Shown piece by piece: positions 47,195-55,470 of a DNA stretch of 64,000 nucleotides. Position 1 is the stretch's first letter. Each line of letters opens with the position of its first letter. Source of the DNA: Gemmatimonadota bacterium (GTDB lineage Bacteria; Gemmatimonadota; Gemmatimonadetes; Gemmatimonadales; Gemmatimonadaceae); contig JARIEV010000002.1 in NCBI GenBank assembly GCA_031127225.1, positions 1 to 64,000 on the forward strand. Direction: 5' to 3'. The notes beneath the pieces were generated by a model. It did not search any database and was not told where the DNA came from. It saw only the letters and a program-made list of their open reading frames with translations. The translations under genes were made by a program, and so were the position numbers.

Positions 47195-48526
47195 CTACTT
47201 AATTACCCACACCCGCTCATTCACCGGGTACAGCCACTCCACACCGCGCTCGGTCACGATCGCGTTGTCTTCGAGCGGAATGCGCACTTTCGCGCCGCCC
47301 CAGTCGGGGTTGGGCGTCCACGCGAACAGCTCGATCGAGAACGGGTTGTACGGTTGAATCGCGAACGTCATCTGACGCGGGTTGAAGGTCGCGATCGACG
47401 GGCCGGCCCCGTGGCCGCGGTCGCCCACCGAGTGGCAGCCGAACATGACCTCCACCTGTCCGTCGTTGGTGACCTCGTTGAACGTGCCCTGCATCCGGAA
47501 CCCTGATTTCGTGATCTCGGTCTTCAGTTGCTCGACCATGTCGCCAGCCGTCGGCCCCGGACGGATCGTGCGACGAATCACGTCGCGCACCTTCAGCGCA
47601 TTGTCGAACGCGGTTTGAATGCCCTTGGGGACGGTCGTCTCACCCGGCTTGAGCACATACGCCATGCGCTTCACATCGGTCCACACGTTCAGGTAGCCCA
47701 CGCCCCAATCGATGATCAGCAGATCGCCGCGCTGAATAATGCGATCGGTGCTCGTGGCCTCGATCCCCTTCGGGCCGGTGATGTACACCGACGGCATGTC
47801 AAACGACGAACCCAGCGCGCGCTGCTGCAGCTGATCCATCATCCACCACGCCACATCTTCCAACGTGGTCACACCGGGCGTGATCACTTCGTTGCTCAGC
47901 GCGCGCTGCGCGATGCGACGCGAGATCTCTCCGGCTTCGCCGAGCGCGACGAGCTGCGAAGCGGTGAACCCCGAGCGGTAATCGCTCACGACTTTTTCCG
48001 CCGAGACCACGCGTGACGCGTACTCGGGGCCGATCTCCTTGATCAGCCGGTCGTACGAGGTCTTCGACAACCCGTCGGCGGCCCCGACTTCGTCGGACAT
48101 GTTGAGCGCGATTTTCTTCGGATTGCGCTCGGCGATGAACGCCTTGAGCGGGGCGAAGCCGCGCACGATGTCGTACACCTTGCACTGCTCCAGCAGGTAG
48201 CCACTCACCCCCAGCGCCGCCCGCTCGATCCGGTCACCACCGCGGTCGGTGAAGATGTAGTAGCCCACGCTCCCCACGTAGCCGCGCCCCAGATCCTCGT
48301 ACATGGGATCGAACTGATTCTCCTTCTGCATCACGATCCACATGTCCACGCCATTCTCGCGCATGGCGCGCGGCAGGATCTTTTCGAACTTGTCCTTGCG
48401 GATCTGGCACTGACGTTCCCATCGGACGCGCGCCGGTTCGGCGGGGGCCTGGGCGGAGAGGGCGGGGGCGCTGAGGGCGGAGGCGCTCAGAGCGAGCGCC
48501 GCGGCGATGAGGCGGAATGACGGCAT
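47195..48526 (-). CDS. secreted M24-family (Xaa-Pro aminopeptidase-like) metallopeptidase
   Basis: Signal peptide; LIIDWGVGYLNVWTDVKRMAYVL, GPTAGDMVEQL, GCHSVGDRGHGAGPSI, IPLEDNAIVTERGVEWL. Confidence 0.9.
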   Translation of the reverse strand: MPSFRLIAAALALSASALSAPALSAQAPAEPARVRWERQCQIRKDKFEKILPRAMRENGVDMWIVMQKENQFDPMYEDLGRGYVGSVGYYIFTDRGGDRIERAALGVSGYLLEQCKVYDIVRGFAPLKAFIAERNPKKIALNMSDEVGAADGLSKTSYDRLIKEIGPEYASRVVSAEKVVSDYRSGFTASQLVALGEAGEISRRIAQRALSNEVITPGVTTLEDVAWWMMDQLQQRALGSSFDMPSVYITGPKGIEATSTDRIIQRGDLLIIDWGVGYLNVWTDVKRMAYVLKPGETTVPKGIQTAFDNALKVRDVIRRTIRPGPTAGDMVEQLKTEITKSGFRMQGTFNEVTNDGQVEVMFGCHSVGDRGHGAGPSIATFNPRQMTFAIQPYNPFSIELFAWTPNPDWGGAKVRIPLEDNAIVTERGVEWLYPVNERVWVIK

Positions 48527-48570
48527 GGGGGCGGGTTGGGGGGCGGTGCGGTAGTATGCCGCCGGATTTG

Positions 48571-48687
48571 GGAACTGCCAACTGTTTAGGCAGCAGGGGG
48601 AGCCTGTCAGGAAGGAGGGTGCAGGATCATTCCTGCATTCTCCACCCTGATACCCTCCCTCCTGCTCCCTCGGCAGTTGGCAGTTCC
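48571..48687. repeat. long palindromic element, copy E3
   Basis: ggaactgccaactg...tagg.agcaggggg.agcctgtcag / ctgataccctccctcctgctccctcggcagttggcagttcc; imperfect arms sharing sequence with E1 and E2. Confidence 0.92.
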
Positions 48688-48690
48688 GGG

Positions 48691-49398
48691 TTACCGCTCG
48701 TACCGCGGCACCGCCACCTGCTCCCCGTGCGCCTGCGGCACCGGAATCGGCTCCGCCGGGCCGGCCCCCAGGCTCTTCCCCTTGTCGGACATCACGCGGG
48801 TGAGGAAGCGCTGCCCCTCGCCGATGCGCTCCACCTCGATCGCGATCGATTCCATCGTATGGCCCATCGCCTCCAGCCGGTCGGCCAGCCCGTGCGGGAC
48901 CGCGGTCGCCACCGGGGCCCCTCGCTTCCAGATGCGCCGTGCGTAGGCAATGGCGATCGGGGCGAGCACAAACAGCGTGAAGACAATGGGAATGGCGACG
49001 ATTTCGTCAGGCGGCCCGTTATTGCTCCGGATCGGCTCAACAGTGGCGCCGGGGAGCGCCGCCGCCTGGGCCACGGCGGCGTCCGCTTGCGCGAGTTGCT
49101 GTTCGAGCGACGCGATACGTGCATCGACCTGCGTCAGACGCGCCTCGAGGCCAGCGCGGTCGGCCGGCGCGAGGGCGGCGCCGTCGTCCCCCTGCAGCTG
49201 CCTGCTCAGCTCCTGCCGCTGCTCCTCCAGCCGCGCTTTCTGGCTCCGGAGCTCACGGCGCTGGGCGACCACGCCTTGATAGACCTCGGCCGGCGCCCCC
49301 TGAATCAGCCCCGTCGGCGCCTGCACCGAAAACGCGGTGGGCGACGCGGGCGCGGCAGCGGGCGCGGCAGCGGGCGGGGGACCGGACGGTTGTGACAT
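48691..49398 (-). CDS. hypothetical membrane-anchored coiled-coil protein
   Basis: Coiled coil (AQRRELRSQKARLEEQRQELSRQLQGD...LEARLTQVDARIASLEQQLAQADAAVAQ) followed by TM IVAIPIVFTLFVLAPIAIAYARRI. Confidence 0.7.
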   Translation of the reverse strand: MSQPSGPPPAAAPAAAPASPTAFSVQAPTGLIQGAPAEVYQGVVAQRRELRSQKARLEEQRQELSRQLQGDDGAALAPADRAGLEARLTQVDARIASLEQQLAQADAAVAQAAALPGATVEPIRSNNGPPDEIVAIPIVFTLFVLAPIAIAYARRIWKRGAPVATAVPHGLADRLEAMGHTMESIAIEVERIGEGQRFLTRVMSDKGKSLGAGPAEPIPVPQAHGEQVAVPRYER

Positions 49399-49750
49399 GG
49401 GGGGATCGGCGAAAAAGGGATGGGCGCCGCGCGAACGCGGAATCTGGGGCGAGACGGGGTTGTACGCCGCACGGCCGTGGCGGTTTCAATCGGCGCGGCG
49501 CGGTGCGCCGTTCCCGAGCGATTATTGCGAATAGTCTCTCAACAGCGCCCGAAATGGCAGCAAGGCGCCCGACACCGCTTGACCTGCCCCCCCGAAGCTG
49601 CCATTCATTCATGCTTGCCGAAACAGGCAACCGTATCGCGTGGATGTGCCTCACGGCCCACCCTTAAGGCTCCCCCGGGACGCCCCGTCGATCGGACCCC
49701 CATTTAGAAACGCGCCCCCGCCGGAAATGGTGGCGCATGCTGGAGTGACC

Positions 49751-49993
49751 ATGAAGGAAGGCATTCATCCGCCGTACCATTCGGTGGTGTTCAAGGATTC
49801 GTCCACGGGCGCGACGATCATCACGCGCTCCACGATGACGAGCGAGCAGAAGATCAAGATGGACGACGGGAACGAGTATCCCCTGATCCTGCTCGAAATC
49901 ACCGCCGATTCGCATCCGTTCTACACGGGCACGCAGCGCCTCATCGACACGCAGGGTCGCGTCGACAAGTTCAAGAAGCGCTACAACCGCTAA
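49751..49993 (+). CDS. rpmE2: 50S ribosomal protein L31 type B (cysteine-free)
   Basis: [80 protein letters not shown]; no Cys residues. Confidence 0.95.
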   Translation: MKEGIHPPYHSVVFKDSSTGATIITRSTMTSEQKIKMDDGNEYPLILLEITADSHPFYTGTQRLIDTQGRVDKFKKRYNR

Positions 49994-50013
49994 ACACGGC
50001 ATGTGGTACGGAG

Positions 50014-50044
50014 AAGCCCGCGAGCAGTGCTCGCGGGCTTTTTT
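50014..50044 (+). terminator. intrinsic terminator of rpmE2
   Basis: aagcccgcga-gcagtgc-tcgcgggctt followed by tttt (TTTTTT tract). Confidence 0.92.
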
Positions 50045-50081
50045 CGTGCGCGGCTGATCTCGGCTGGCCGAGGTCCTTGGC

Positions 50082-50918
50082 TTATTCCCCCGGCGGATCC
50101 ATCCCCGTCATCCAGGCCGTGACCGCCAGCACCACGGCCGCCAAAATGACCTCCCGCTGCACCACCCGCCGCACCGGGACGCCCCCGGCCCCGAGACGTT
50201 GGCGCTGCGTGTAGCCCACGGCGAGCACCACCGACACCAACGCCATCTTGAGCAGCAGCAGCTGCCCGTACTCACTGGCCAACAGCGCCGCGGGCCCGCT
50301 CGCACCGACGCGGCGCCACGCGCTCCCCACGCCGGACAGCACGACGATCGGGGCCACGACCGTCGCGGTCCGGCTGAACGCACGCCACACGCCTGCGGTC
50401 GCAGCTGCGGTCGCCCCGCCATCGCCGACCCCTGAGAGCACCAGCAACGTCAGCGCACCGATCCACGCACCCATACCCGCCACGTGCGCGGCATCGAGCA
50501 CCCGCGAGACCAACGGCCACTGCTCATCGGCGGCGGCGTGCCCGAGCCCGCCCATGGCCACCGCGACGCCAAGCGCCGACAGCCGCAGCGCCCACGCCGC
50601 AGCGCGCGAGGCGCGCCACGGGAGTGCGACACCAGCCGGCAGGCACGCCATCGCCAGCCACGTCCAACCGCGTCCCCACGTGGTGTCCCGCAGCAGCCCG
50701 GGGAGATCGGCGGCCGCCAGTTCGAGGGCCTGCTGCTGCTGCAGTAGCAGTGCGAGCGGCGCGAGGATCAGCGCGAGGGCACCGGTCCAGAGGGCGGCGC
50801 GCACGGCGCGCGGCGTGTCACCGCCGTCGCGATCGAGCAGCGTGAGCGTGCCGCGCCCGATCGCCAGCGTCGTTCCAAGGTAGAGGAATCCCCGGGCAAG
50901 CGGTGCGGTGAACTCCAT
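50082..50918 (-). CDS. copD: CopD-family copper resistance membrane protein
   Basis: Multi-TM protein; ...HVAGMGAWIGALTLLVLSG..., FSRTATVVAPIVVLSGVGSAWRRVG, LLLLKMALVSVVLAVGYTQR. Confidence 0.85.
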   Translation of the reverse strand: MEFTAPLARGFLYLGTTLAIGRGTLTLLDRDGGDTPRAVRAALWTGALALILAPLALLLQQQQALELAAADLPGLLRDTTWGRGWTWLAMACLPAGVALPWRASRAAAWALRLSALGVAVAMGGLGHAAADEQWPLVSRVLDAAHVAGMGAWIGALTLLVLSGVGDGGATAAATAGVWRAFSRTATVVAPIVVLSGVGSAWRRVGASGPAALLASEYGQLLLLKMALVSVVLAVGYTQRQRLGAGGVPVRRVVQREVILAAVVLAVTAWMTGMDPPGE

Positions 50919-50930
50919 GTGACGATCGCT

Positions 50931-51326
50931 TTACTTGGCGGCGCCGACGCGGAACCCGAACGTCCCCTTCACGACATGGCCGTCCTTCGACATGGTACGC
51001 CACGACACCACGTACCCACCGGCATCGAGTACGGTGGTCACGTCGGCGCGCAACACCTTCGGGGCCGTCGGTTCGCGACGCAGTGCGCCAAGCGCGATCG
51101 GTGCCCCGCCCTGCTTGGCCAGCGTGAGCTTGGCACCGGTGAGCTCGACGGCCTCGCTGAGTTCGATCGTGATCTTTTCGGGCGACGCCGCCAGCACGGC
51201 GTCAGCCGCAGGAACGGTGCGCACGAGTTTGAGATGCCGCATCACGGCACCCGAGGCGAGGACGGGAAGACCAACGGCCATCACGGCCACGAGCGCGGTT
51301 GGTCGAAGCAGCGAGCGAATCGTCAC
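50931..51326 (-). CDS. copC: CopC-domain copper resistance protein
   Basis: HLKLVRTVPAADAVLAASPEKITIELSEAVELTGAKLTL...GGYVVSWRTMSKDGHVVKGTFGFRV. Confidence 0.9.
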   Translation of the reverse strand: MTIRSLLRPTALVAVMAVGLPVLASGAVMRHLKLVRTVPAADAVLAASPEKITIELSEAVELTGAKLTLAKQGGAPIALGALRREPTAPKVLRADVTTVLDAGGYVVSWRTMSKDGHVVKGTFGFRVGAAK

Positions 51327-51429
51327 GAGAGGACTCCGGAAGCGGGGAGGACAGCACGCACCAATCTGCTACACCGGAGCGTACAGAGACATCCCGGGGC
51401 GGCGCGAAGCGGTCCGCTGCACGGTCGGT

Positions 51430-52401
51430 TCACGCCAACGCCGCAATCCGCGCCGCAATCTCCCCGACGTCCATCCCGACCCCGATGAACAACGCGGTGG
51501 CTTCGGCGTCGGCGTGCGGCCGCGAATGGTCGAGCTGCACCGTCCGTCGTCCGGGGACGCGGTTCCACACGAACATATCGGCGGGACGGTCGGCAAACCG
51601 CACGAGCCCCTTGGCGCGGACCACGGATTCCGGGAGCGCCTGTACGAACGCCAGAAACGGGGCGCGCGAGACCAGCGGGGGGAGCGCCAGGGCGATGCTC
51701 CCGAACGGATGCACGTGCCCCGCCCCATGCCGATGCGGAGCGATGCCCGGCCTGGCATCATCCAACGGGCCAGCCCCCAACGGGTCAGCCCCCAACGGAT
51801 CGCGGCGCGCCACCTCGCGCGTCGCGTCGGCCAAGGCGTGCAGCGTGGCGGCGAAGTCCACCGGCGTGGTGAACGTGGCGCGCGCATTCACGGCGCCAAC
51901 GCGCTGCTCCACGGTGCGACGGCGATCGGCCGAGAGCTTCTCCGTCCAGTTGAGATGCACGTGCGTGGCCGTGGTGGTCTGCGCGACTTCGAGGCCGTTG
52001 TTCCACCACCGCTTCTGCCAGCGGGCGGCGTCAATCACGGTGAGCTGCAGGGGCAGCGTGAACTGCGTGAGCGTGGTGTCGGTGGTGAGATAGCCCAACA
52101 GCTCGTCGGTTTCGGTGGCCCCGTTGGCCTCGATCAGCATGACGCTGCCCGGATCCGGCGGCACCGCCTGCAAGGTGTCGAGCAGTTCGCGCAGTGAGCC
52201 GCAGCATACACACTCCCCGTTCAGCGGCGTCACCAACGCGTCCAACTCCGCGAGCCGCGCCGCATCGATCCGCGCATTCTCGAAGTCGTTGAGCACCACC
52301 CGCACGCGCACGCCGCGGTCGAGCAGGAGCGGGATGAGCGTGGTGAGAAAGCGGGTCTTCCCGGCGCCCAGAAATCCGGCCATCAGCACGAGTGGCATCA
52401 T
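51430..52401 (-). CDS. COG0523 (CobW/ZigA-like) metallochaperone GTPase
   Basis: GFLGAGKTRFL, CxCC motif NGECVCCGSLRELLDTL, His-rich linker HRHGAGHVH. Confidence 0.88.
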   Translation of the reverse strand: MMPLVLMAGFLGAGKTRFLTTLIPLLLDRGVRVRVVLNDFENARIDAARLAELDALVTPLNGECVCCGSLRELLDTLQAVPPDPGSVMLIEANGATETDELLGYLTTDTTLTQFTLPLQLTVIDAARWQKRWWNNGLEVAQTTTATHVHLNWTEKLSADRRRTVEQRVGAVNARATFTTPVDFAATLHALADATREVARRDPLGADPLGAGPLDDARPGIAPHRHGAGHVHPFGSIALALPPLVSRAPFLAFVQALPESVVRAKGLVRFADRPADMFVWNRVPGRRTVQLDHSRPHADAEATALFIGVGMDVGEIAARIAALA

Positions 52402-52440
52402 GCAGTACGATCCGTGAGCATCACGTTGGCATCACGGGCG

Positions 52441-54294
52441 TTACCCATGGCTCATGCGGAGTTCACCCAGAAAGCCGCGGGCGCCACGACGCAGCACCGA
52501 CGCCGCACACAAGACGACCAGCACCAGAGCAGCGCCGGCTTCCACGGCCGTGGTAGCCTCCAGCGCGGTGGGCGACAGCGTTGGCAGCGCCTCGGCCGGC
52601 AGCACCACATTCACCACCAGGCCCGCCGTGATGGCCGACACGATCATGGCCGCCGCGAACACATAGGCGAAGCGCGCCCCATGCAATCGTGAGAGGATAC
52701 CGATCGTAGCCATGTTCGTGGCCGGGCCGGTAATGAGCAGCGCGAGACCGGCCCCCGGCGAGACGCCGGCCGCCACCAGCACGGCCACCAAGGGCGTCGA
52801 GGCCGAGGCGCACACGTACAATGGCAAGCCAATGGCAGCGAAGAGCAGCACATCCACGCCCATGGGCAGCCGCGTCATCCACGAGCCTTCCATGAGCGGT
52901 CCGATCAGCGCGGCGACGATCAGCCCCACCAGAATCCACGGCGCGGTGTGATCGATCATGTCGCCGAATCCGCTGCGGAGCGCGGTCCGCCAGCGGGGGC
53001 CCGTGATGGGGGCCGGCGCCGACGCCATGATGGGGAGCGTGCGCACGGGCGCGCGCCGCGCGGCGAACCGGGCCATGACGAGCGCCACGGCAAGCGCCAC
53101 CAACGCCGCCGCCGCGACCCGCACCACGGTGTACGGGAGGCCAAGCAGCGGCACCGACATGAGCACCGCATCAATGCCGAGTTCGGGCGTGGCAATCAGG
53201 AAGGCCACCGCTGCTGCCGTGGAGATCCCCTGCTTCACGAGCCCCTCGTACAGCGGCACCACACCGCAGGAGCAGATCGGCAGCGGCAGGCCGAGTGCCA
53301 TCCCGGACAGCCCTTGCCGGAGCGCGGAGCCGCGATTGAGCCACGCGAGCCGGGCCGGCGCCACGTACGCGTGCACGAGCCCGGCCATGAGATACGCCAC
53401 GAGGAGCGCCGGCGCACTTTCGAGCGCCAGTCCCCGGAACGTGCTCCACACCGCCAGTAGGGCATCATCCCCGTGGCCGCTGCGACTCACGTGCAACAGC
53501 ACTAACAGCACGACACCAACTAGCGCGCCGATGCCGTTGGGGCGCCGCGTGTGCGCATCGAGCCGGATGTGCTCGTGCCCGTCGTCGGCCGGCGCCGCGT
53601 GTGTATGATCGTGGCCGTGCGCGTGATCGTGCGCGTGGTCGTGCATGTGATCGTGCGCATGGTCGTGTCCGTGCCCGTGATCATGATCATGCGCATGAGC
53701 GGGGTGCGCGATGACATGGAGCAACGACCCGCCGACCACCGCTTCAAACCACACCCCGGCGCGATCGGGGAGCACGGCAAAAATGGTGGGCTCGGCGAAG
53801 TAGCCAACCACCGTGGTCACGGCCATCAGCGTCAGCACGAACCACGTGACCGGCCGTGGGCGGTCACTGAGCACCCACCACACCATCAGACTGACTGGCA
53901 GTTGGTGCAGCACCACGCCGTAGCCGATCAGGCTCGAGGCGTTCGTGGCCGACTGCGCCAAGGCACTGCCGTCGAGGGCCGAGTGAATGGCCACCCCCAC
54001 GAGCGCCAGCAGTAGCACGGCGGTGTGGGTCTGCTGCACCCCGAACCGGAACAGGCGCTCGGCCAGCGTGGGGACCGAAAAACCGGCCAGCATGAACAGT
54101 CCGGCCCACCAGTCGCGGTGGGTGAGCGCGTGCGGCACGACATCCAGCAGCACCAGGCCGCCGATCGTGATCAGCACGAAGCCGTCGATGAACGCCAACA
54201 TCTGCGGCCGTGACGTGGCCGACCGGGCCACGAGCGGGCCAGACCCCAGCCCGGCCATGCTGGCGAGCAGCAGGGCGTGGCTCATGACGGGCAC
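52441..54294 (-). CDS. fused metal transporter: ZIP-like N-domain + His-rich linker + YraQ/SO_0444-type permease
   Basis: ZIP TM4/5-like VGVAIHSALDGSALA and VVLHQLPVSLM; linker HAHDHDHGHGHDHAHDHMHDHAHDHAHGHDHTH; permease GLPLPICSCGVVPLYEGLVKQGISTAAAVAFLIATPELG and YVCASASTPLVAVLVAAGVSPGAGLALLITGPATN. Confidence 0.85.
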   Translation of the reverse strand: MPVMSHALLLASMAGLGSGPLVARSATSRPQMLAFIDGFVLITIGGLVLLDVVPHALTHRDWWAGLFMLAGFSVPTLAERLFRFGVQQTHTAVLLLALVGVAIHSALDGSALAQSATNASSLIGYGVVLHQLPVSLMVWWVLSDRPRPVTWFVLTLMAVTTVVGYFAEPTIFAVLPDRAGVWFEAVVGGSLLHVIAHPAHAHDHDHGHGHDHAHDHMHDHAHDHAHGHDHTHAAPADDGHEHIRLDAHTRRPNGIGALVGVVLLVLLHVSRSGHGDDALLAVWSTFRGLALESAPALLVAYLMAGLVHAYVAPARLAWLNRGSALRQGLSGMALGLPLPICSCGVVPLYEGLVKQGISTAAAVAFLIATPELGIDAVLMSVPLLGLPYTVVRVAAAALVALAVALVMARFAARRAPVRTLPIMASAPAPITGPRWRTALRSGFGDMIDHTAPWILVGLIVAALIGPLMEGSWMTRLPMGVDVLLFAAIGLPLYVCASASTPLVAVLVAAGVSPGAGLALLITGPATNMATIGILSRLHGARFAYVFAAAMIVSAITAGLVVNVVLPAEALPTLSPTALEATTAVEAGAALVLVVLCAASVLRRGARGFLGELRMSHG

Positions 54295-54338
54295 GCCGAC
54301 GGAGCACCATCGGCGCTGATGTGGTACGAAAACCGCAT

Positions 54339-54369
54339 ATCGCAGTGTAACCTTATTGCGATCGCAGTA
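54339..54369. promoter_or_regulatory. candidate metalloregulator operator (two atcgcagt sites 22 bp apart, one within a near-palindrome)
   Basis: TATTGCGATCGCAGTA (54354-54369, 14/16 palindromic) plus an upstream ATCGCAGT at 54339-54346; 45-85 bp upstream of the metal transporter start. Confidence 0.4.
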
Positions 54370-55032
54370 TCAAGACAGGCCAATGGAGGGCTGCACAGGT
54401 TTGGCCAGCGCCGACGCCGTCTGCGCGGTGCCGCGCTCAGCCCACTGCCACACCAGGCCGCCCACCAGTACGCCCAGCAGGGCCGCCACCACCACGTCAC
54501 TGAGAAAGTGCCCCAGCGCCAGCACGCGGGTGGCCGCACAGCCGGCCGCGAGCGCATACCACAGCCAGCGCGCCCGCGGATAGAGCCGGGCCAGCACGGC
54601 CGCGCCCCCGAACGCCACCAGCACATGGCTGCTGGGCATGCCCATCCCACGGTTGGACCACGGGCCGTCGGCGATGCTCCGAAACGTGTAACCAAACAGC
54701 TCGGGGTCGGGGCGCAGACGACGGATACACAGCTTCAGCACCTCCGCCACCCCACCACCCAGCGCCGGGCCAAGCAGCAGCGCCCACGCATAGCGCCGTT
54801 GGTCCCCGTGCCGCTGGTCCCGTTGCTGCAGCCAGAAGGCGAGAGCGATCACGCCCCACGTGGGGAGATAGCCCATCGAGCGCAGCAACCGTCCCCAATC
54901 CTTGTCGTTCACCGACAACAGACGGGCCGAGCGCCACGCCGTCTCGTCGAGCAGATGCGCCAGGATCACGGCCACGACGGCCATGAACAGAACACGCGGC
55001 CACACACGGCGGGAGGAATCGGCGGACGTCAT
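54370..55032 (-). CDS. PAP2-family phosphatase, membrane
   Basis: KLCIRRLRPDPE, GMGMPSSHVLVAFGGAA, RVLALGHFLSDVVVAALLG. Start at MTSADSSRR. Confidence 0.88.
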   Translation of the reverse strand: MTSADSSRRVWPRVLFMAVVAVILAHLLDETAWRSARLLSVNDKDWGRLLRSMGYLPTWGVIALAFWLQQRDQRHGDQRRYAWALLLGPALGGGVAEVLKLCIRRLRPDPELFGYTFRSIADGPWSNRGMGMPSSHVLVAFGGAAVLARLYPRARWLWYALAAGCAATRVLALGHFLSDVVVAALLGVLVGGLVWQWAERGTAQTASALAKPVQPSIGLS

Positions 55033-55095
55033 AGACACGAAATCAACGCCACGCCAGCCCTGCCCGCCACTCGGTCCACCGGCATACTTTGAGTG

Positions 55096-55470
55096 ATGGA
55101 ACGCAACACGAAGCAACGCGATGCGATCCGGCAGGTTTTCGAGGCGACGCCCCGTCCGCTGGGGCCCACCGAGGTGCTCGAAGCCGGCCGCGAACACATG
55201 GGATCCCTCGGCATCGCCACGGTGTACCGCACGATCAACGCCCTCGTGGACAGCGGTTGGCTGGTCCCGGTGGAATTGCCCGGCGAGGCACCGCGGTACG
55301 AACGCGCCGGCATCGCCCATCATCATCATTTCCGCTGCCGGAGCTGCACGCGCGTGTTTGAAATTCCCGGGTGTCCCGGTGACCTGCGTGAGCTTACGCC
55401 GGCCGGTTTCCGGCTCGAGTCGCACGACGTCACGCTGTACGGACAGTGCGCGCGGTGCGCGGCGGCGTGA
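55096..55470 (+). CDS. Fur-family (possibly Zur) transcriptional regulator
   Basis: TKQRDAIRQVFEATPRPLGPTEVLEAGREHMGSLGIATVYRTINALVDSGWL, AHHHHFRCRSCTRVFEIPGC, CARC. Confidence 0.93.
   Translation: MERNTKQRDAIRQVFEATPRPLGPTEVLEAGREHMGSLGIATVYRTINALVDSGWLVPVELPGEAPRYERAGIAHHHHFRCRSCTRVFEIPGCPGDLRELTPAGFRLESHDVTLYGQCARCAAA

Noticed and set aside
32223-48687. Palindromic elements as ordinary intrinsic terminators
   Set aside because: Arms of 33-40 bp, no T-tract and inter-copy homology make a plain terminator explanation insufficient, although termination may still occur there.
53551-54015. 154-aa plus-strand ORF with Val/Met/Ile-rich stretch (VRVIVRVVVHVIVRMVV) resembling a membrane protein
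   Set aside because: It is the reverse complement of the His-rich linker codons; artefact of repeat composition.
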